The notes: a model not told the origin generated them from the sequence alone. A DNA stretch of 64,000 bases from Calditrichota bacterium (GCA_008501735.1 QQUF01000040.1:1-64000), one strand, 5' to 3'. Shown: positions 26,391 to 34,749, numbered from the stretch's first letter. Program-made: numbers and translations.

Positions 26391-26765
26391 CTATGGAAGG
26401 TTTTCTAAATCGTCTAAATCTTTATACCTTCCACTAGCTTTTTTATTTTTCTTCAAATCTTTTAATGAAATAATTCTAACTTTTGTTTTATCCAATTCAA
26501 TTATTTTACTTTCTTGATAACATTTTGCAAATTCAATACCAGAAATTTCGGTTAGAATTTCAATCCGAATTGGCGGAAAACCCATTCTTACGATGTTGGC
26601 TTCAAGGAATAAAGAATCTGCAACTTCTTCTTTTGGAAGTCCAAATTCGATAAATGTTTTTGATATTTTCTTTGCATTCTTAGGATTGATTTCTACCCAA
26701 AAATCAATATTATTTGTCGCCCTTGGGTAACCGTAATAACCGACAGCATAACCACCAATTAACAA
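26391..26765 (-). CDS. Nucleotidyltransferase-like protein (DUF6036 type), probably N-truncated
   Basis: The frame encodes LIGGYAVGYYGYPRATNNID, the nucleotidyltransferase signature of a family usually beginning 20 or more residues earlier. It ends in ISLKDLKKNKKASGRYKDL, the usual C-terminal pattern. The first metal-binding aspartate of the DID motif is Asn here (NID), so activity is doubtful. There is no ATG in frame; the first usable codon is TTG at 26763-26765. The frame is open upstream to 26795 across an A11 tract, where it overlaps the end of the preceding gene in another frame. Such proteins pair with the small upstream gene and are suspected toxin-antitoxin-like units. Confidence 0.6.
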   Translation of the reverse strand: MLIGGYAVGYYGYPRATNNIDFWVEINPKNAKKISKTFIEFGLPKEEVADSLFLEANIVRMGFPPIRIEILTEISGIEFAKCYQESKIIELDKTKVRIISLKDLKKNKKASGRYKDLDDLENLP

Positions 26766-26770
26766 ATATT

Positions 26771-26974
26771 TTACATCATTTTTTTTTTTATAACTTCAAG
26801 AACTCTTTGAAGTCTTTCGGTAGCTTTATCGCCATAATTTATTCTTCTTAAGATTTCCATTTGCTCCAAACGTTCTTCGGGTGTTTTGTTCCACCAAAAT
26901 TCTTTAGTTTCTGTTTCATCGAAAGATTTTGAAACTGAAAAATAAGACTTATCAATTTTTAATTTTTTATCCAT
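26771..26974 (-). CDS. Small partner protein of the nucleotidyltransferase
   Basis: The 67-residue soluble protein reads EFWWNKTPEERLEQMEILRR followed by INYGDKATERLQRVLEVIKK. Small proteins with a W-x-x-KTPEER-L-x-x-E-x-x-R pattern commonly precede DUF6036 nucleotidyltransferase genes, and the same order is seen here. Its function is unknown. It starts with an ATG overlapping the TAA of the lysine-ketoglutarate reductase-like gene by one base (TAATG). It ends in IKKKMM across an A11 tract, where a one-base slip would join it to the next gene. Confidence 0.65.
   Translation of the reverse strand: MDKKLKIDKSYFSVSKSFDETETKEFWWNKTPEERLEQMEILRRINYGDKATERLQRVLEVIKKKMM
26779..26789 (-). other. A11 homopolymer at the junction of two genes
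   Basis: Eleven consecutive A residues on the coding (minus) strand lie in the last codons of the small partner gene. A -1 slip, or one added A in the mRNA, would shift reading into the nucleotidyltransferase frame, giving a fused protein reading ...LEVIKKKKNDVKYLLIGGYA. Confidence 0.6.
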
Positions 26975-28308
26975 TACAAATATTCACTCATATATTTAAA
27001 CTTTTCAGTGAAACTTCCATTTTGTAAAAACATTGCTTTCTTAACTTCATCTTTCATATCAAGTTCATTAAATGACTTTGAAAAATCTGCATCAAAAATT
27101 TGTTCTAAGTAAGGTGTGAGTTGTTGGCTAAACAATTCAGAAGCATCTTTTGGGAGTTCACAAGGCAAGTTTGTAACTGCCATTACTGACAAACCTTCTC
27201 CTTCAAACCCATAGTCAATTGCTTGGTTTTTCGGATTGAAAATGAAAACAGGGTCGTCAATCCAAGTCTCTCTTGAACATTGAATCGAACCTTCTGGGTC
27301 GCAAGTGATGTCTCCAATTGTCTTGAGATTCGTCTTTTTACTTGTAGTGAAAAAGTTCTTCAAATCTTCGTAAGTCAAAAGTCTAGGGAATTTAGGAGTC
27401 CAATTTATTCCGTTTACCCAAATGCTGATAAAATCAATGTAATCGGGAACTCTTGTCTCAAATCTTTCAGGGTGTCTTTTGTAAACAGAGTAAAAATTAT
27501 CGTGTGGGATTTCCGAACCGTCTTTAGTTTTGTAAAGGTCAGAAATTCCAAGAACAATTTTGTAAACCTTATTTCTCGAACCATTCTTATAAACAGATTT
27601 AATTTCTTTTAAATGGATTCTTTCAGGTTTTAAAAAATCAAAAACTTCTTGAGCTCCTTTTGAAACTCCACCATTTCCTGCAAAAGCACAAATGACAGGT
27701 GGAAGTTCCTTAGGAGTTCCATTTGCAGTAATAAATTTTCCAACTTCTTTAATTTGATTTTTAGAAAATTCAAGGTTCGAGTGTGTAATTGTCTGAGAAA
27801 TTTTTGAGAAAGGATTTTCAAGACCTAAAGTTTCGAGCCTTTTCCCATAAGTCCAAAGAGTGTCGATAATTCCTGCGTAACCAGCAAAAGTTGTGAAAGA
27901 AGTAACTGTTCTTCTACCGTGAGAATTTGTAATTAATTCATAATCAATTACTGTTGATTTTTTTTTGACAAGGTCTTTGAGCATTTCGCGGTTTTTAACT
28001 TGGCCTTTGTGTGTATGCGAAAAGAAAAGATAAGTTTTATTCGGTAGTATTTTTTCGATTGAAATTTCTTTGAGTCCAAAAATTACTTCAGCTTTTGAAA
28101 TGTCTTCTGAAATCTTTGCTCCAGCTTTTTCGTATTCAGCGTCTTCAAAGATTCTTTTCACTTCGCCGTTAATTGGAGAAAGTCTTGGTTGAACAAGAAA
28201 TTCGTAGCCTTTAGAGACCAATTCCGAAACGGTCTTTGGAGTGATTCCAACTCTTAGTTCGCCGACTTTTGTTTCGTCTTCGCGTCTGATTGCAATTGTT
28301 TTAGGCAT
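26974..28308 (-). CDS. Lysine-ketoglutarate reductase-like dehydrogenase
   Basis: The 444-residue protein has an AlaDH/PNT-type N-terminal domain (IAIRREDETKVGELRVGITP) and the FFSHTHKGQ motif typical of lysine-2-oxoglutarate reductase. A Rossmann segment follows (ICAFAGNGGVSKGAQEVFDF). The C-terminal half has the family patterns IGDITCDPEGSIQCSRET and GLSVMAVTNLPCELP. It probably makes saccharopine from lysine and 2-oxoglutarate with NADPH. The saccharopine dehydrogenase half found in bifunctional enzymes is absent and not adjacent. It overlaps the DUF423 gene by eight bases and the next small gene by one base. Alanine dehydrogenase is the main alternative. Confidence 0.75.
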   Translation of the reverse strand: MPKTIAIRREDETKVGELRVGITPKTVSELVSKGYEFLVQPRLSPINGEVKRIFEDAEYEKAGAKISEDISKAEVIFGLKEISIEKILPNKTYLFFSHTHKGQVKNREMLKDLVKKKSTVIDYELITNSHGRRTVTSFTTFAGYAGIIDTLWTYGKRLETLGLENPFSKISQTITHSNLEFSKNQIKEVGKFITANGTPKELPPVICAFAGNGGVSKGAQEVFDFLKPERIHLKEIKSVYKNGSRNKVYKIVLGISDLYKTKDGSEIPHDNFYSVYKRHPERFETRVPDYIDFISIWVNGINWTPKFPRLLTYEDLKNFFTTSKKTNLKTIGDITCDPEGSIQCSRETWIDDPVFIFNPKNQAIDYGFEGEGLSVMAVTNLPCELPKDASELFSQQLTPYLEQIFDADFSKSFNELDMKDEVKKAMFLQNGSFTEKFKYMSEYL

Positions 28309-28657
28309 TTCTCATTCCTTCCCAAATCACAAAAAACCAGCCTGCAAGAAAGAAAAGTCCACCAATTGGCGTAACCATTCCTAATTTTTTCATTCCACTG
28401 ATTGTGAGAATGTAAAGCGAACCCGAAAACACTAAAATCCCAATTAAGAAACAAATTTGAGCATAAGGCATTTTATTGTAAATCGTGATTGTTAGCAGGA
28501 CAACAGTGTGAACTAAGTGATAAAGAACTCCTGTTTGATAAACTTGCATCATTTCTTCCGAAAGCATTTTTTTTAGTCCGTGAGCTCCAAAAGCTCCAAG
28601 TGCAACTCCAAGGAATCCCAAGATTCCACTTATTAAAAACCAATTTTGTTGTGTCAT
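28301..28657 (-). CDS. DUF423 inner-membrane protein
   Basis: The 118-residue protein has four predicted membrane helices and the DUF423 pattern ALGAFGAHGLKKMLSEEMM followed by YQTGVLYHLVHTVVLL. It ends GGLFFLAGWFFVIWEG. The family (YgdD in E. coli) is a conserved membrane protein of unknown function. Its end overlaps the start of the next gene by eight bases. A perfect heptamer repeat tract begins six bases upstream of its ATG and could alter its expression if its copy number changes. Confidence 0.88.
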   Translation of the reverse strand: MTQQNWFLISGILGFLGVALGAFGAHGLKKMLSEEMMQVYQTGVLYHLVHTVVLLTITIYNKMPYAQICFLIGILVFSGSLYILTISGMKKLGMVTPIGGLFFLAGWFFVIWEGMRNA

Positions 28658-28662
28658 ATTTT

Positions 28663-28719
28663 GAATTAAGAATTAAGAATTAAGAATTAAGAATTAAGAA
28701 TTAAGAATTAAGAATTAAG
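28663..28719. repeat. Perfect heptanucleotide tandem repeat, 8 copies of GAATTAA
   Basis: Eight uninterrupted copies of GAATTAA plus one base occupy 28663-28719. The tract lies immediately upstream of the DUF423 ATG (28657). Because it is perfect, unlike the degenerate versions elsewhere in the window, it is likely recent and prone to slippage. On the coding strand the unit reads TTAATTC. Confidence 0.95.
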
Positions 28720-28755
28720 TAACTGAGTTCAAATTTAACGAAAAATTCTATCAAA

Positions 28756-28783
28756 CATTAGTTATTAATCATTATTCATAACT
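28756..28783. repeat. Degenerate heptanucleotide repeat overlapping a gene end
   Basis: Four units CATTAGT, TATTAAT, CATTATT and CATAACT follow at 7-bp spacing. They provide the last residues (VMNND) and the TAA stop of the GH13 gene, so the repeat has been recruited into coding sequence. Confidence 0.6.
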
Positions 28784-30594
28784 AAGATTCTTGCCCATTT
28801 CGGTTTTACAATTATTTCATTTCCCGAAAATCTATCACCGTTTAAAATGTCTTCGTAATTGCCGTTTAAATTGAGATTTACTTTTTGCTCTTTTGCACTT
28901 TTGTTAAGAATTACAACAAACTTTTGGTCTTTTATGCTTCGTGAAAATGCTAAAACATTCTTCTCGTCGTCAGTAAGCAAAGTTTTGTAGTCACCAATTT
29001 GTAGAGCTAAGTTTGAGTTTCTAATACCAATTAATTTTTTATAGTGAGTGAAAAGGTCTTCGTTAATTTCAACTTTATCTGCTTTTGGTCTTTTTTCTTG
29101 TGTTGGCAAAAGTACTTCGTCTTGGTATTCAAATTCCTTCCAAATCATTGGTTTCCGACAATCAGGGTCGTTTGCTCCCCAAATTCCTACTTCATCTCCG
29201 TAGTAAATCATCGGAGCTCCAACGTAAGTCATTTGGAAAATCACGAATAATTTTTGAAGTGCAATTTCTTCTTGGTTTGGCTTTCGAGTGTCATATTTTA
29301 GATTTTCTCCTTTTGAGAAGTTGAAGTAATCACTCCAATCTTTATAATTTAATTTGTCTCGGTTTACGATGTGAGAAGCAATTCGGTTTGAGTCGTGGCT
29401 TCCGAAAAGATTTTGCATCACGTAAGCAACTTCACTTGGAAAAGCATTTCTAATCTCTTCCAAAGTCTTGTCAAATTCTGTTGGTGAAATCTGAGTTTTT
29501 TCGTCAAAGAAAAAATCTGCACTTGCAAAAGCAAAACAGTAATTCATCATCGCATCAAATTCATCACCTTCTAAAAAAGGAAGCAATTCATTTAAAGGCT
29601 CAATTACTTCTGCTGTCAAATACGCTTCAGGATTAATTGCTTTTACGTGCCTTCGCCAATCTTTCCAAAAAGGATGTTTGATACAAAAAGCAACGTCAAG
29701 TCGCCAACCGTCAATTCCGTCTTCCAAACTTCCGTCACCATTTGGGTCTAACCAACGTTTTGTCGCTTCAAAAATGTATTTTTTAGGTTCTGCAACGATT
29801 CCATTTTCATCTTCTTTAATTTCTGGTAATTCACGAACTCCGTACCAACCATTGTAAAAAAACTTTGTTCCTTTTTCTTTATCTCTCCAAGATGTAACTT
29901 CAAACCAATTTTTATAAACAGATTTTCTCTGATTTTTCTTAACGTCTTTGAAAGCAAAACTTTCGATTCCCATATGATTAAAAACTCCGTCGAAAATTAT
30001 TCGCATTTTGCGTTTGTGAACTTCACGAATTAGTTTCAAAACAAGTTTGTCGGCTGAGGTCCAAACCCAAGTTGAAGAATCAGCAGGATTTTCTTGTGCC
30101 ATTAATTCTCGGTCTTCGTCAGGATTTGGTCCAAAATTTGGGTCAATGTGGTGAAATGTTTTTCCATCGTATTTGTGGCTTGAAGGAGATTCAAAAATCG
30201 GGTTTAAGTAAAGTGCCGATATTCCTAAGTCTTGCAAGTAATCCAACTTGTCAATAATCCCTTGAATATCTCCTCCGTACCTTCTTCTCTGAATGTTAAA
30301 CCAAATATCTTTACCATTCTTTTTTTCGTAAGGTTGAAGTTCATACCAATCGGAAGTCCAAGGGTGAATTTCCCAATCCGATTTTAAGTCGTGAGGGTAA
30401 GCACCTTTTTGGTCTATTAATTTTGGGTCGTTGGATTTGTCGCCGTTATGGAAACGCTCGGGGAAAATTTGGTACCAAACTACTTTCTTTGCCCATTCAG
30501 GAACAAAGTTTTCTGTTTCTTTTGCCATCGTGATTTCTTTTAAAATTAGAAGTGAAACTAAAAGGAAAATTGATTTTAAAATTGTTTTTTGCAT
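28765..30594 (-). CDS. GH13 alpha-amylase family glycosidase, exported
   Basis: The 609-residue enzyme has a signal peptide (IFLLVSLLILKEITMA) and a GH13 barrel. Visible motifs are VVWYQIFPERFHNGD, IIFDGVFNHMG, GWRLDVAF (nucleophile Asp), LTAEVIEP (acid/base Glu) and LFGSHDSNRI (third catalytic Asp). RYGGDIQGIIDKLDYL marks the neopullulanase/cyclomaltodextrinase-type subfamily. It hydrolyses alpha-glucans, and its sole carbohydrate-gene neighbour is none. A second in-frame ATG (MAKETENF) would give a cytoplasmic form, so location is not certain. The C-terminus is encoded by heptamer repeat. Confidence 0.9.
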   Translation of the reverse strand: MQKTILKSIFLLVSLLILKEITMAKETENFVPEWAKKVVWYQIFPERFHNGDKSNDPKLIDQKGAYPHDLKSDWEIHPWTSDWYELQPYEKKNGKDIWFNIQRRRYGGDIQGIIDKLDYLQDLGISALYLNPIFESPSSHKYDGKTFHHIDPNFGPNPDEDRELMAQENPADSSTWVWTSADKLVLKLIREVHKRKMRIIFDGVFNHMGIESFAFKDVKKNQRKSVYKNWFEVTSWRDKEKGTKFFYNGWYGVRELPEIKEDENGIVAEPKKYIFEATKRWLDPNGDGSLEDGIDGWRLDVAFCIKHPFWKDWRRHVKAINPEAYLTAEVIEPLNELLPFLEGDEFDAMMNYCFAFASADFFFDEKTQISPTEFDKTLEEIRNAFPSEVAYVMQNLFGSHDSNRIASHIVNRDKLNYKDWSDYFNFSKGENLKYDTRKPNQEEIALQKLFVIFQMTYVGAPMIYYGDEVGIWGANDPDCRKPMIWKEFEYQDEVLLPTQEKRPKADKVEINEDLFTHYKKLIGIRNSNLALQIGDYKTLLTDDEKNVLAFSRSIKDQKFVVILNKSAKEQKVNLNLNGNYEDILNGDRFSGNEIIVKPKWARILVMNND

Positions 30595-30609
30595 TTTTTA
30601 AAATTAGAA

Positions 30610-30630
30610 GCACAGCCGTGCATCTCTACG
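30610..30630. repeat. Degenerate copy of a dispersed palindrome (GTAGAGATGCACGG type)
   Basis: On the minus strand the sequence GTAGAGATGCACGGCTGTGC folds with GCAC/GTGC. A related sequence, GTAGAGACGCACGG, occurs at 56108-56121. Both lie in short gaps between genes, as expected of a dispersed REP-like element. Confidence 0.5.
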
Positions 30631-30633
30631 AAA

Positions 30634-30738
30634 TTTTATTTGTGATTTCTCTTGCTGTCCAAATTTTCTTGTTCCAATGCTCCTGCGTTGGAACATTTTA
30701 TACATTTTTATTTGTGATTTCTCTTGCTGTCCAAATTT
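30634..30738. repeat. 33-bp perfect direct repeat duplicating the aroE 3' end
   Basis: The segments 30634-30666 and 30706-30738 are identical over 33 bp and 72 bp apart. The second is the coding end of aroE (IWTAREITNK). The first lies downstream of the stop, separated by a palindrome GTTCCAATG...CGTTGGAAC (30671-30694). The arrangement suggests that the palindrome was inserted with duplication of its target, or that the gene end was copied. Confidence 0.85.
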
Positions 30739-31501
30739 CAAAACTTCTTGCAGCTTGGCAGGCAAGCATTTCAAATCCGTTTATGACTTTTGCTCCAAGT
30801 TTTTCGGCATCTCTCAAGAAAAATGTCTTTCTTGGTGTGTAAATCATATCGAAAACAGTCTTGCCTTTAAGAGAAGAATTGAATTTGTAAGGCATTGAGT
30901 CCAAAATCGGAAACATTCCCAAAGGTGTACAATTTGCGATTAAAATTGATTTCTTTACACAAAAGTCTAAATCAGATTTTTCGACAATTTTAACTTTATT
31001 TCCAAACTTTTCTTGAATTTCTAAGGCTTTCGATTTTGTTCGGTTGTAAACAAAAATTTTGTCTGACTTGTCTTGTAAAAAATAAATTAAAGCCTTTGCT
31101 GCTCCACCTGAACCAAAAACTAAAGTTGTACTTTTCTCAACTTCCTTTAGTGTTTCTGCGATTCCAAAAATGTCAGTATTAAAGCCATAAGTCTTTTCGT
31201 TGAAGTAAAGAACAGTATTCAAAGCTCCAATTTTTTCAACTTCGGGTGAAACTGAATCTAAATTTCCAATTAAAGTTTCTTTGTAGGGAATTGTAATGTT
31301 GAAGCCGTCCAAGTCGTTGTTTGAAAACCAATCTAAAAACTTTTGTTCAGTTTCAAATTCAAACAAATCATAAGTAATTTTCACTTTCGTTTGTTCTGCA
31401 AAAAGGCTGTGAATTCCGGGCGACAAACTGTGTCCTAACTTTTTACCAACAAGTCCAAGTTTGAAAAAATCTTTTTGGCAGTTTGTTATTGGGTCAGGCA
31501 T
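30698..31501 (-). CDS. aroE: Shikimate dehydrogenase
   Basis: The 267-residue enzyme shows the substrate loop LGHSLSPGIHSLFAEQ, then GFNITIPYKE with the catalytic lysine, GALNTVLYF and the NADP-binding VFGSGGAAKALIYFL. The C-terminal GFEMLACQAARSFEIWT is also typical. It reduces 3-dehydroshikimate in aromatic amino-acid synthesis. The start overlaps the end of the NuoE-like gene by eight bases. No other shikimate pathway gene lies in the window. Its last codons are duplicated just downstream. Confidence 0.95.
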   Translation of the reverse strand: MPDPITNCQKDFFKLGLVGKKLGHSLSPGIHSLFAEQTKVKITYDLFEFETEQKFLDWFSNNDLDGFNITIPYKETLIGNLDSVSPEVEKIGALNTVLYFNEKTYGFNTDIFGIAETLKEVEKSTTLVFGSGGAAKALIYFLQDKSDKIFVYNRTKSKALEIQEKFGNKVKIVEKSDLDFCVKKSILIANCTPLGMFPILDSMPYKFNSSLKGKTVFDMIYTPRKTFFLRDAEKLGAKVINGFEMLACQAARSFEIWTAREITNKNV

Positions 31502-31937
31502 TTTTCTTCAAAATTTTTGCTAATTTTTCAGTGGTTACTTCGTCGTAAAGTTTGCCGTTAATTTCTAAATTTGGACCAATGTCACAGTAGCCAAAACATT
31601 TCGTTGCAACAAAAGCAGTGTCTGTTTTTTCAGAAATCTCACCAGAACCAATTTTTAGTGTCTGACAAAGAAAATGAATTAATTTATCACTTCCTGCAAC
31701 GTCGCAATGAATGTTTGTGCAAACTTTTATAATTCTTTTTGGTGTCTCTCTGACTTGAATTCCGACGACTTCTTCGGCAACTTGTTTGATTTCTTCAAAT
31801 TCCAATTTTAGCTGTTTCGCCACTTCCTGAATTTCCTTTGGTGTGATTGAGGCTTTTTCTTCTTGAAAGGCGTACAGAATCGGTAAAAGTCCTGCACGCT
31901 TTTCTTTAAATGCTTCTAAAAATTCTTTGATTTCCAA
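31494..31937 (-). CDS. NuoE-like [2Fe-2S] protein (complex I 24-kDa subunit family)
   Basis: The 147-residue protein has the thioredoxin-like fold and four cluster cysteines of NuoE/HoxE: KVCTNIHCDVAG and ATKCFGYCDIGPNL. The N-terminal helical part (LLPILYAFQEEKASITPKEI) is also typical. NuoE carries the N1a cluster in complex I, or in soluble hydrogenase and formate dehydrogenase diaphorases. No NuoF, NuoG or hydrogenase gene is adjacent, so the partner is unknown. Its start lies three bases after the end of the large secreted-protein gene on the same strand. Confidence 0.85.
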   Translation of the reverse strand: MEIKEFLEAFKEKRAGLLPILYAFQEEKASITPKEIQEVAKQLKLEFEEIKQVAEEVVGIQVRETPKRIIKVCTNIHCDVAGSDKLIHFLCQTLKIGSGEISEKTDTAFVATKCFGYCDIGPNLEINGKLYDEVTTEKLAKILKKNA

Positions 31938-31940
31938 TTT

Positions 31941-34610
31941 CTATTTGAGCAGTAACATTTTTTTGGTTAAAGAATGTTTTCCTGCTTTGAGTTTGTAAAA
32001 ATAAACTCCACTTGAAACAGGTTTGTTAAGTTGATTTGTTCCATTCCAAACAATAGTTCCAAAAGGCTTATCCAAGTTAAATTCTTTAACTTCTTCACCC
32101 AAAATGTTGAAGATTGTCAACTTGCTATTTTTGTAATTCGAGATTTGTAACTCGTAATTAATCGAAGTCGAAGGGTTGAAAGGATTCGGGTAATTTTGTT
32201 TGAGACTAAATTTTACAGGCACATTCTCAGAATCTTCAACGTCGGAAATTAAATCAAACCATTGCAAAGCTGCACCAAGAAGTTCTTCTTGAGTGTTGGC
32301 TTGTGGAAGGTTTCCTGAGTCATCAATTCCTTCAAGACCAAATCCCAAAAATATCACGTCATAAAGTCCATCGTAAGCAGTTCCACCGATAGAATTTGGA
32401 TTTGAACTTTGGAAATCGTAATTGAAAACTTGAACAGGTTGGTCACCTGCTGTTCCAAGAATTGTAAGTTTGTCCATATCCGCATCTTGGTTATCAATTC
32501 CATTTCCTGTTCCTGTATAAAAAACAAGGTTTGCAAATTCCTGAATCGGGTTTACACCAAAGGCAAAACCTGTTGAAGAAGTTGAATTTTGATTCCAAGT
32601 TATTTTGAAATAATTTTGAAAAAATGGGGAATTGAATTCGCTTTCAGCAATATTTTTTCCTGAAATCAAAAGTTGTCCGCCGTCGTTTAGGAAATCTGTT
32701 AAAGCATTTTCTTCGTCGTCAGTCAAAACTCCTGTTTTCATATCACCTGTGAAATAAATCATTCTTTTATTTGCCAACTGTGAAATTTGGCTTGAGAACC
32801 AAACTCCATCTAAATTTTCGTGATAAGCAAAAGGAACGCCTAAGTTTGCCAAAGTTTCCATAAATTCTTCTTCGTAAGGGTCTCCGCCGTCATCGTCAAC
32901 GAGAATTAATTCCGCAGGTGAAAGTGTGAAATTTTGTGTTGTTGAAGAATTTATATCAACATCAGGAATTCTCACGATTCCAAAAGGTAAGGGTGGAACT
33001 AAAACAACATTGAAAGAATCAGGTGGTAAATTGACTGAGAAGTTTCCGTTAAAATCTGTTTTTGCAGAGTATTCACCATTTTCAGATTCAAAAAGCATTT
33101 GAACTTGAACTCCTGTTCCATTCGTAATTTGCCCCGAAAATTGAACTCCATTTACAATTTCGATTGAAACTTTTGCAGTGTCATTTCTAGTGTCAGAATC
33201 TCCCGAACTTTGAACTGTAAAAACTACGTCGTAAGTTCCTGTTTGAGTCATTTGAAAACTTCCCAAATCAAGAACTTCACTTTCAGCAACATCAACAAAA
33301 CTGTTGAGTTGTGAAGACTGACCGTCCAAAGTTGCCTCAATCAAAACAAGTTGTGAAGGAGCAGATAGTCCAAAATTATCCATTCTGATTTCGAGTGGAA
33401 TGTCTTGATTTATTGCAAAAGTCATTCCATCTTTAATTGAAAGAACATCACCAATTCCAATGTCATCTTGTGGCAAATTATCCAAAGTATTTCCTGCTCC
33501 CATCAAAGCAAGGTAACAACTAACCCAAGTCATATCTTCATTGTTTTGAACAATAGATTCCGCAGGAATTGCACCATCAAAATCCCAATCAAGAGCAATC
33601 AAAGTATCAGTTAAAGCAAGTTGGTTATAGTAAAATGTAGAATCTTGTGAAACGTCGAAAAGTGCAGCGTGAGAATTTGCATAAGCAACATTCCAAGAAG
33701 AATCCCAATCAAATCCTGGAATATTTGCAAAAGGCTCAAACACCTCAAAGTTGCTCATATTTTGTGAAATCCAAGTTTGTCCTTGAGCTGGGTCATTTTT
33801 GAAAAGAGAGTTGCACATTCCCCAAATTGCAGTTCCTGATGACATTGCCCAATCTTCTTGTGAAAAATTTGCAGGGTTTGAATCGAGCCAATTTTTAATG
33901 TTTGTTCCCCAAGTAACAGCAGTGTTTTGATAAGTTGTGTTTCCGACATCAATGCCGTAATCGTATAGATTTCCTGCACACCAACCTGCAACAAAAGGAT
34001 GAATGTATTGGTAACCGTTTTGGCTAAAATTCATTGGGTGATTGACAATGTAATCAGCACAAAGTTGAGCGTAATTTGAATAAGCATTCGAGCCGTAAAC
34101 TTGTCTGTAAGTCATTTCTGCAAGTAAAGCCCAAGCACAGTTGTGATTTCTATAATAATCTGAACCTGTTCCTTCTTCATTGTAAGCAGGAAAATTCAGT
34201 CCGTAAGTAAAAGCGTCAAGAATGTTTTGTTTGTATTTTAAAGTGTCACCAGTAATAATTCCGTAAGCACACCAAACCCAAATAGATTCCAAAGTATTGT
34301 CAGTTTGTACAACGTCAGCTAAATCACCTGATTCAGCTTCAACCATTCCTCCAAATTCTGGATCTTGTGGGTCTTTCACTTGCCAAACTGAAAGGTAGTG
34401 AGCAATTTTTGCAATTCTTAAAGGATAGCTATTATTTTTATAATCGTATGCGAGAGGCAAATCGGAAATCTGATTCGATTGCAATTGTTCACTTTTACTT
34501 TTTTTAGCCCGAAACTCTAAGATTTCTTCTAAAGACCAATATGGTGTTGAGTAAGAAAGACTTACTACAAAAAGTAAAATGAGTGTGGTGAGACTTAAAT
34601 TTTTCTTCAT
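31941..34610 (-). CDS. Large secreted protein with a type IX sorting domain
   Basis: The start chosen is the ATG at 34608-34610 (MKKNLSLTTLILL, a clear signal peptide), giving 889 residues; nine further codons are open upstream. Residues about 70-390 look like an alpha/alpha toroid of the type seen in polysaccharide-active enzymes, with many Trp, Tyr and Asn (YRNHNCAWALLAEM). A CARDB-like beta domain, a carboxypeptidase-regulatory-like beta domain and a Rossmann-like ILVDDDGGDPYEEEF segment follow. The end is a sorting domain: KQNYPNPFNPSTSINYELQ ... TKKMLLLK. Inside the sorting domain, residues YELQISNYKN are encoded by heptamer repeat. Substrate is unknown. Confidence 0.75.
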   Translation of the reverse strand: MKKNLSLTTLILLFVVSLSYSTPYWSLEEILEFRAKKSKSEQLQSNQISDLPLAYDYKNNSYPLRIAKIAHYLSVWQVKDPQDPEFGGMVEAESGDLADVVQTDNTLESIWVWCAYGIITGDTLKYKQNILDAFTYGLNFPAYNEEGTGSDYYRNHNCAWALLAEMTYRQVYGSNAYSNYAQLCADYIVNHPMNFSQNGYQYIHPFVAGWCAGNLYDYGIDVGNTTYQNTAVTWGTNIKNWLDSNPANFSQEDWAMSSGTAIWGMCNSLFKNDPAQGQTWISQNMSNFEVFEPFANIPGFDWDSSWNVAYANSHAALFDVSQDSTFYYNQLALTDTLIALDWDFDGAIPAESIVQNNEDMTWVSCYLALMGAGNTLDNLPQDDIGIGDVLSIKDGMTFAINQDIPLEIRMDNFGLSAPSQLVLIEATLDGQSSQLNSFVDVAESEVLDLGSFQMTQTGTYDVVFTVQSSGDSDTRNDTAKVSIEIVNGVQFSGQITNGTGVQVQMLFESENGEYSAKTDFNGNFSVNLPPDSFNVVLVPPLPFGIVRIPDVDINSSTTQNFTLSPAELILVDDDGGDPYEEEFMETLANLGVPFAYHENLDGVWFSSQISQLANKRMIYFTGDMKTGVLTDDEENALTDFLNDGGQLLISGKNIAESEFNSPFFQNYFKITWNQNSTSSTGFAFGVNPIQEFANLVFYTGTGNGIDNQDADMDKLTILGTAGDQPVQVFNYDFQSSNPNSIGGTAYDGLYDVIFLGFGLEGIDDSGNLPQANTQEELLGAALQWFDLISDVEDSENVPVKFSLKQNYPNPFNPSTSINYELQISNYKNSKLTIFNILGEEVKEFNLDKPFGTIVWNGTNQLNKPVSSGVYFYKLKAGKHSLTKKMLLLK
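32131..32160. repeat. Degenerate heptamer repeat inside a type IX sorting domain
   Basis: On the coding strand the units TAATTAC, GAGTTAC, AAATCTC and GAATTAC follow each other in frame and encode YELQISNYK within the sorting domain. Equivalent domains in the window lack these residues (for example HYSIPTQEK), so this looks like an insertion. Confidence 0.55.
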
Positions 34611-34749
34611 TTTAAAACCTTGATTTTGATGGAACAAACTAAGATTACGATAACTTTAAAAATAAGCATTTTGCTAAAAGTTACACACAGAAAAAACAAA
34701 ATCCTGTAAGAAACTAACCTTACACTTTAAAATGATTTTAATTTTGGGC

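Noticed and set aside
28663-28719. CRISPR array
   Set aside because: The repeat unit is only 7 bp, with no spacers between units, and no cas genes are near.
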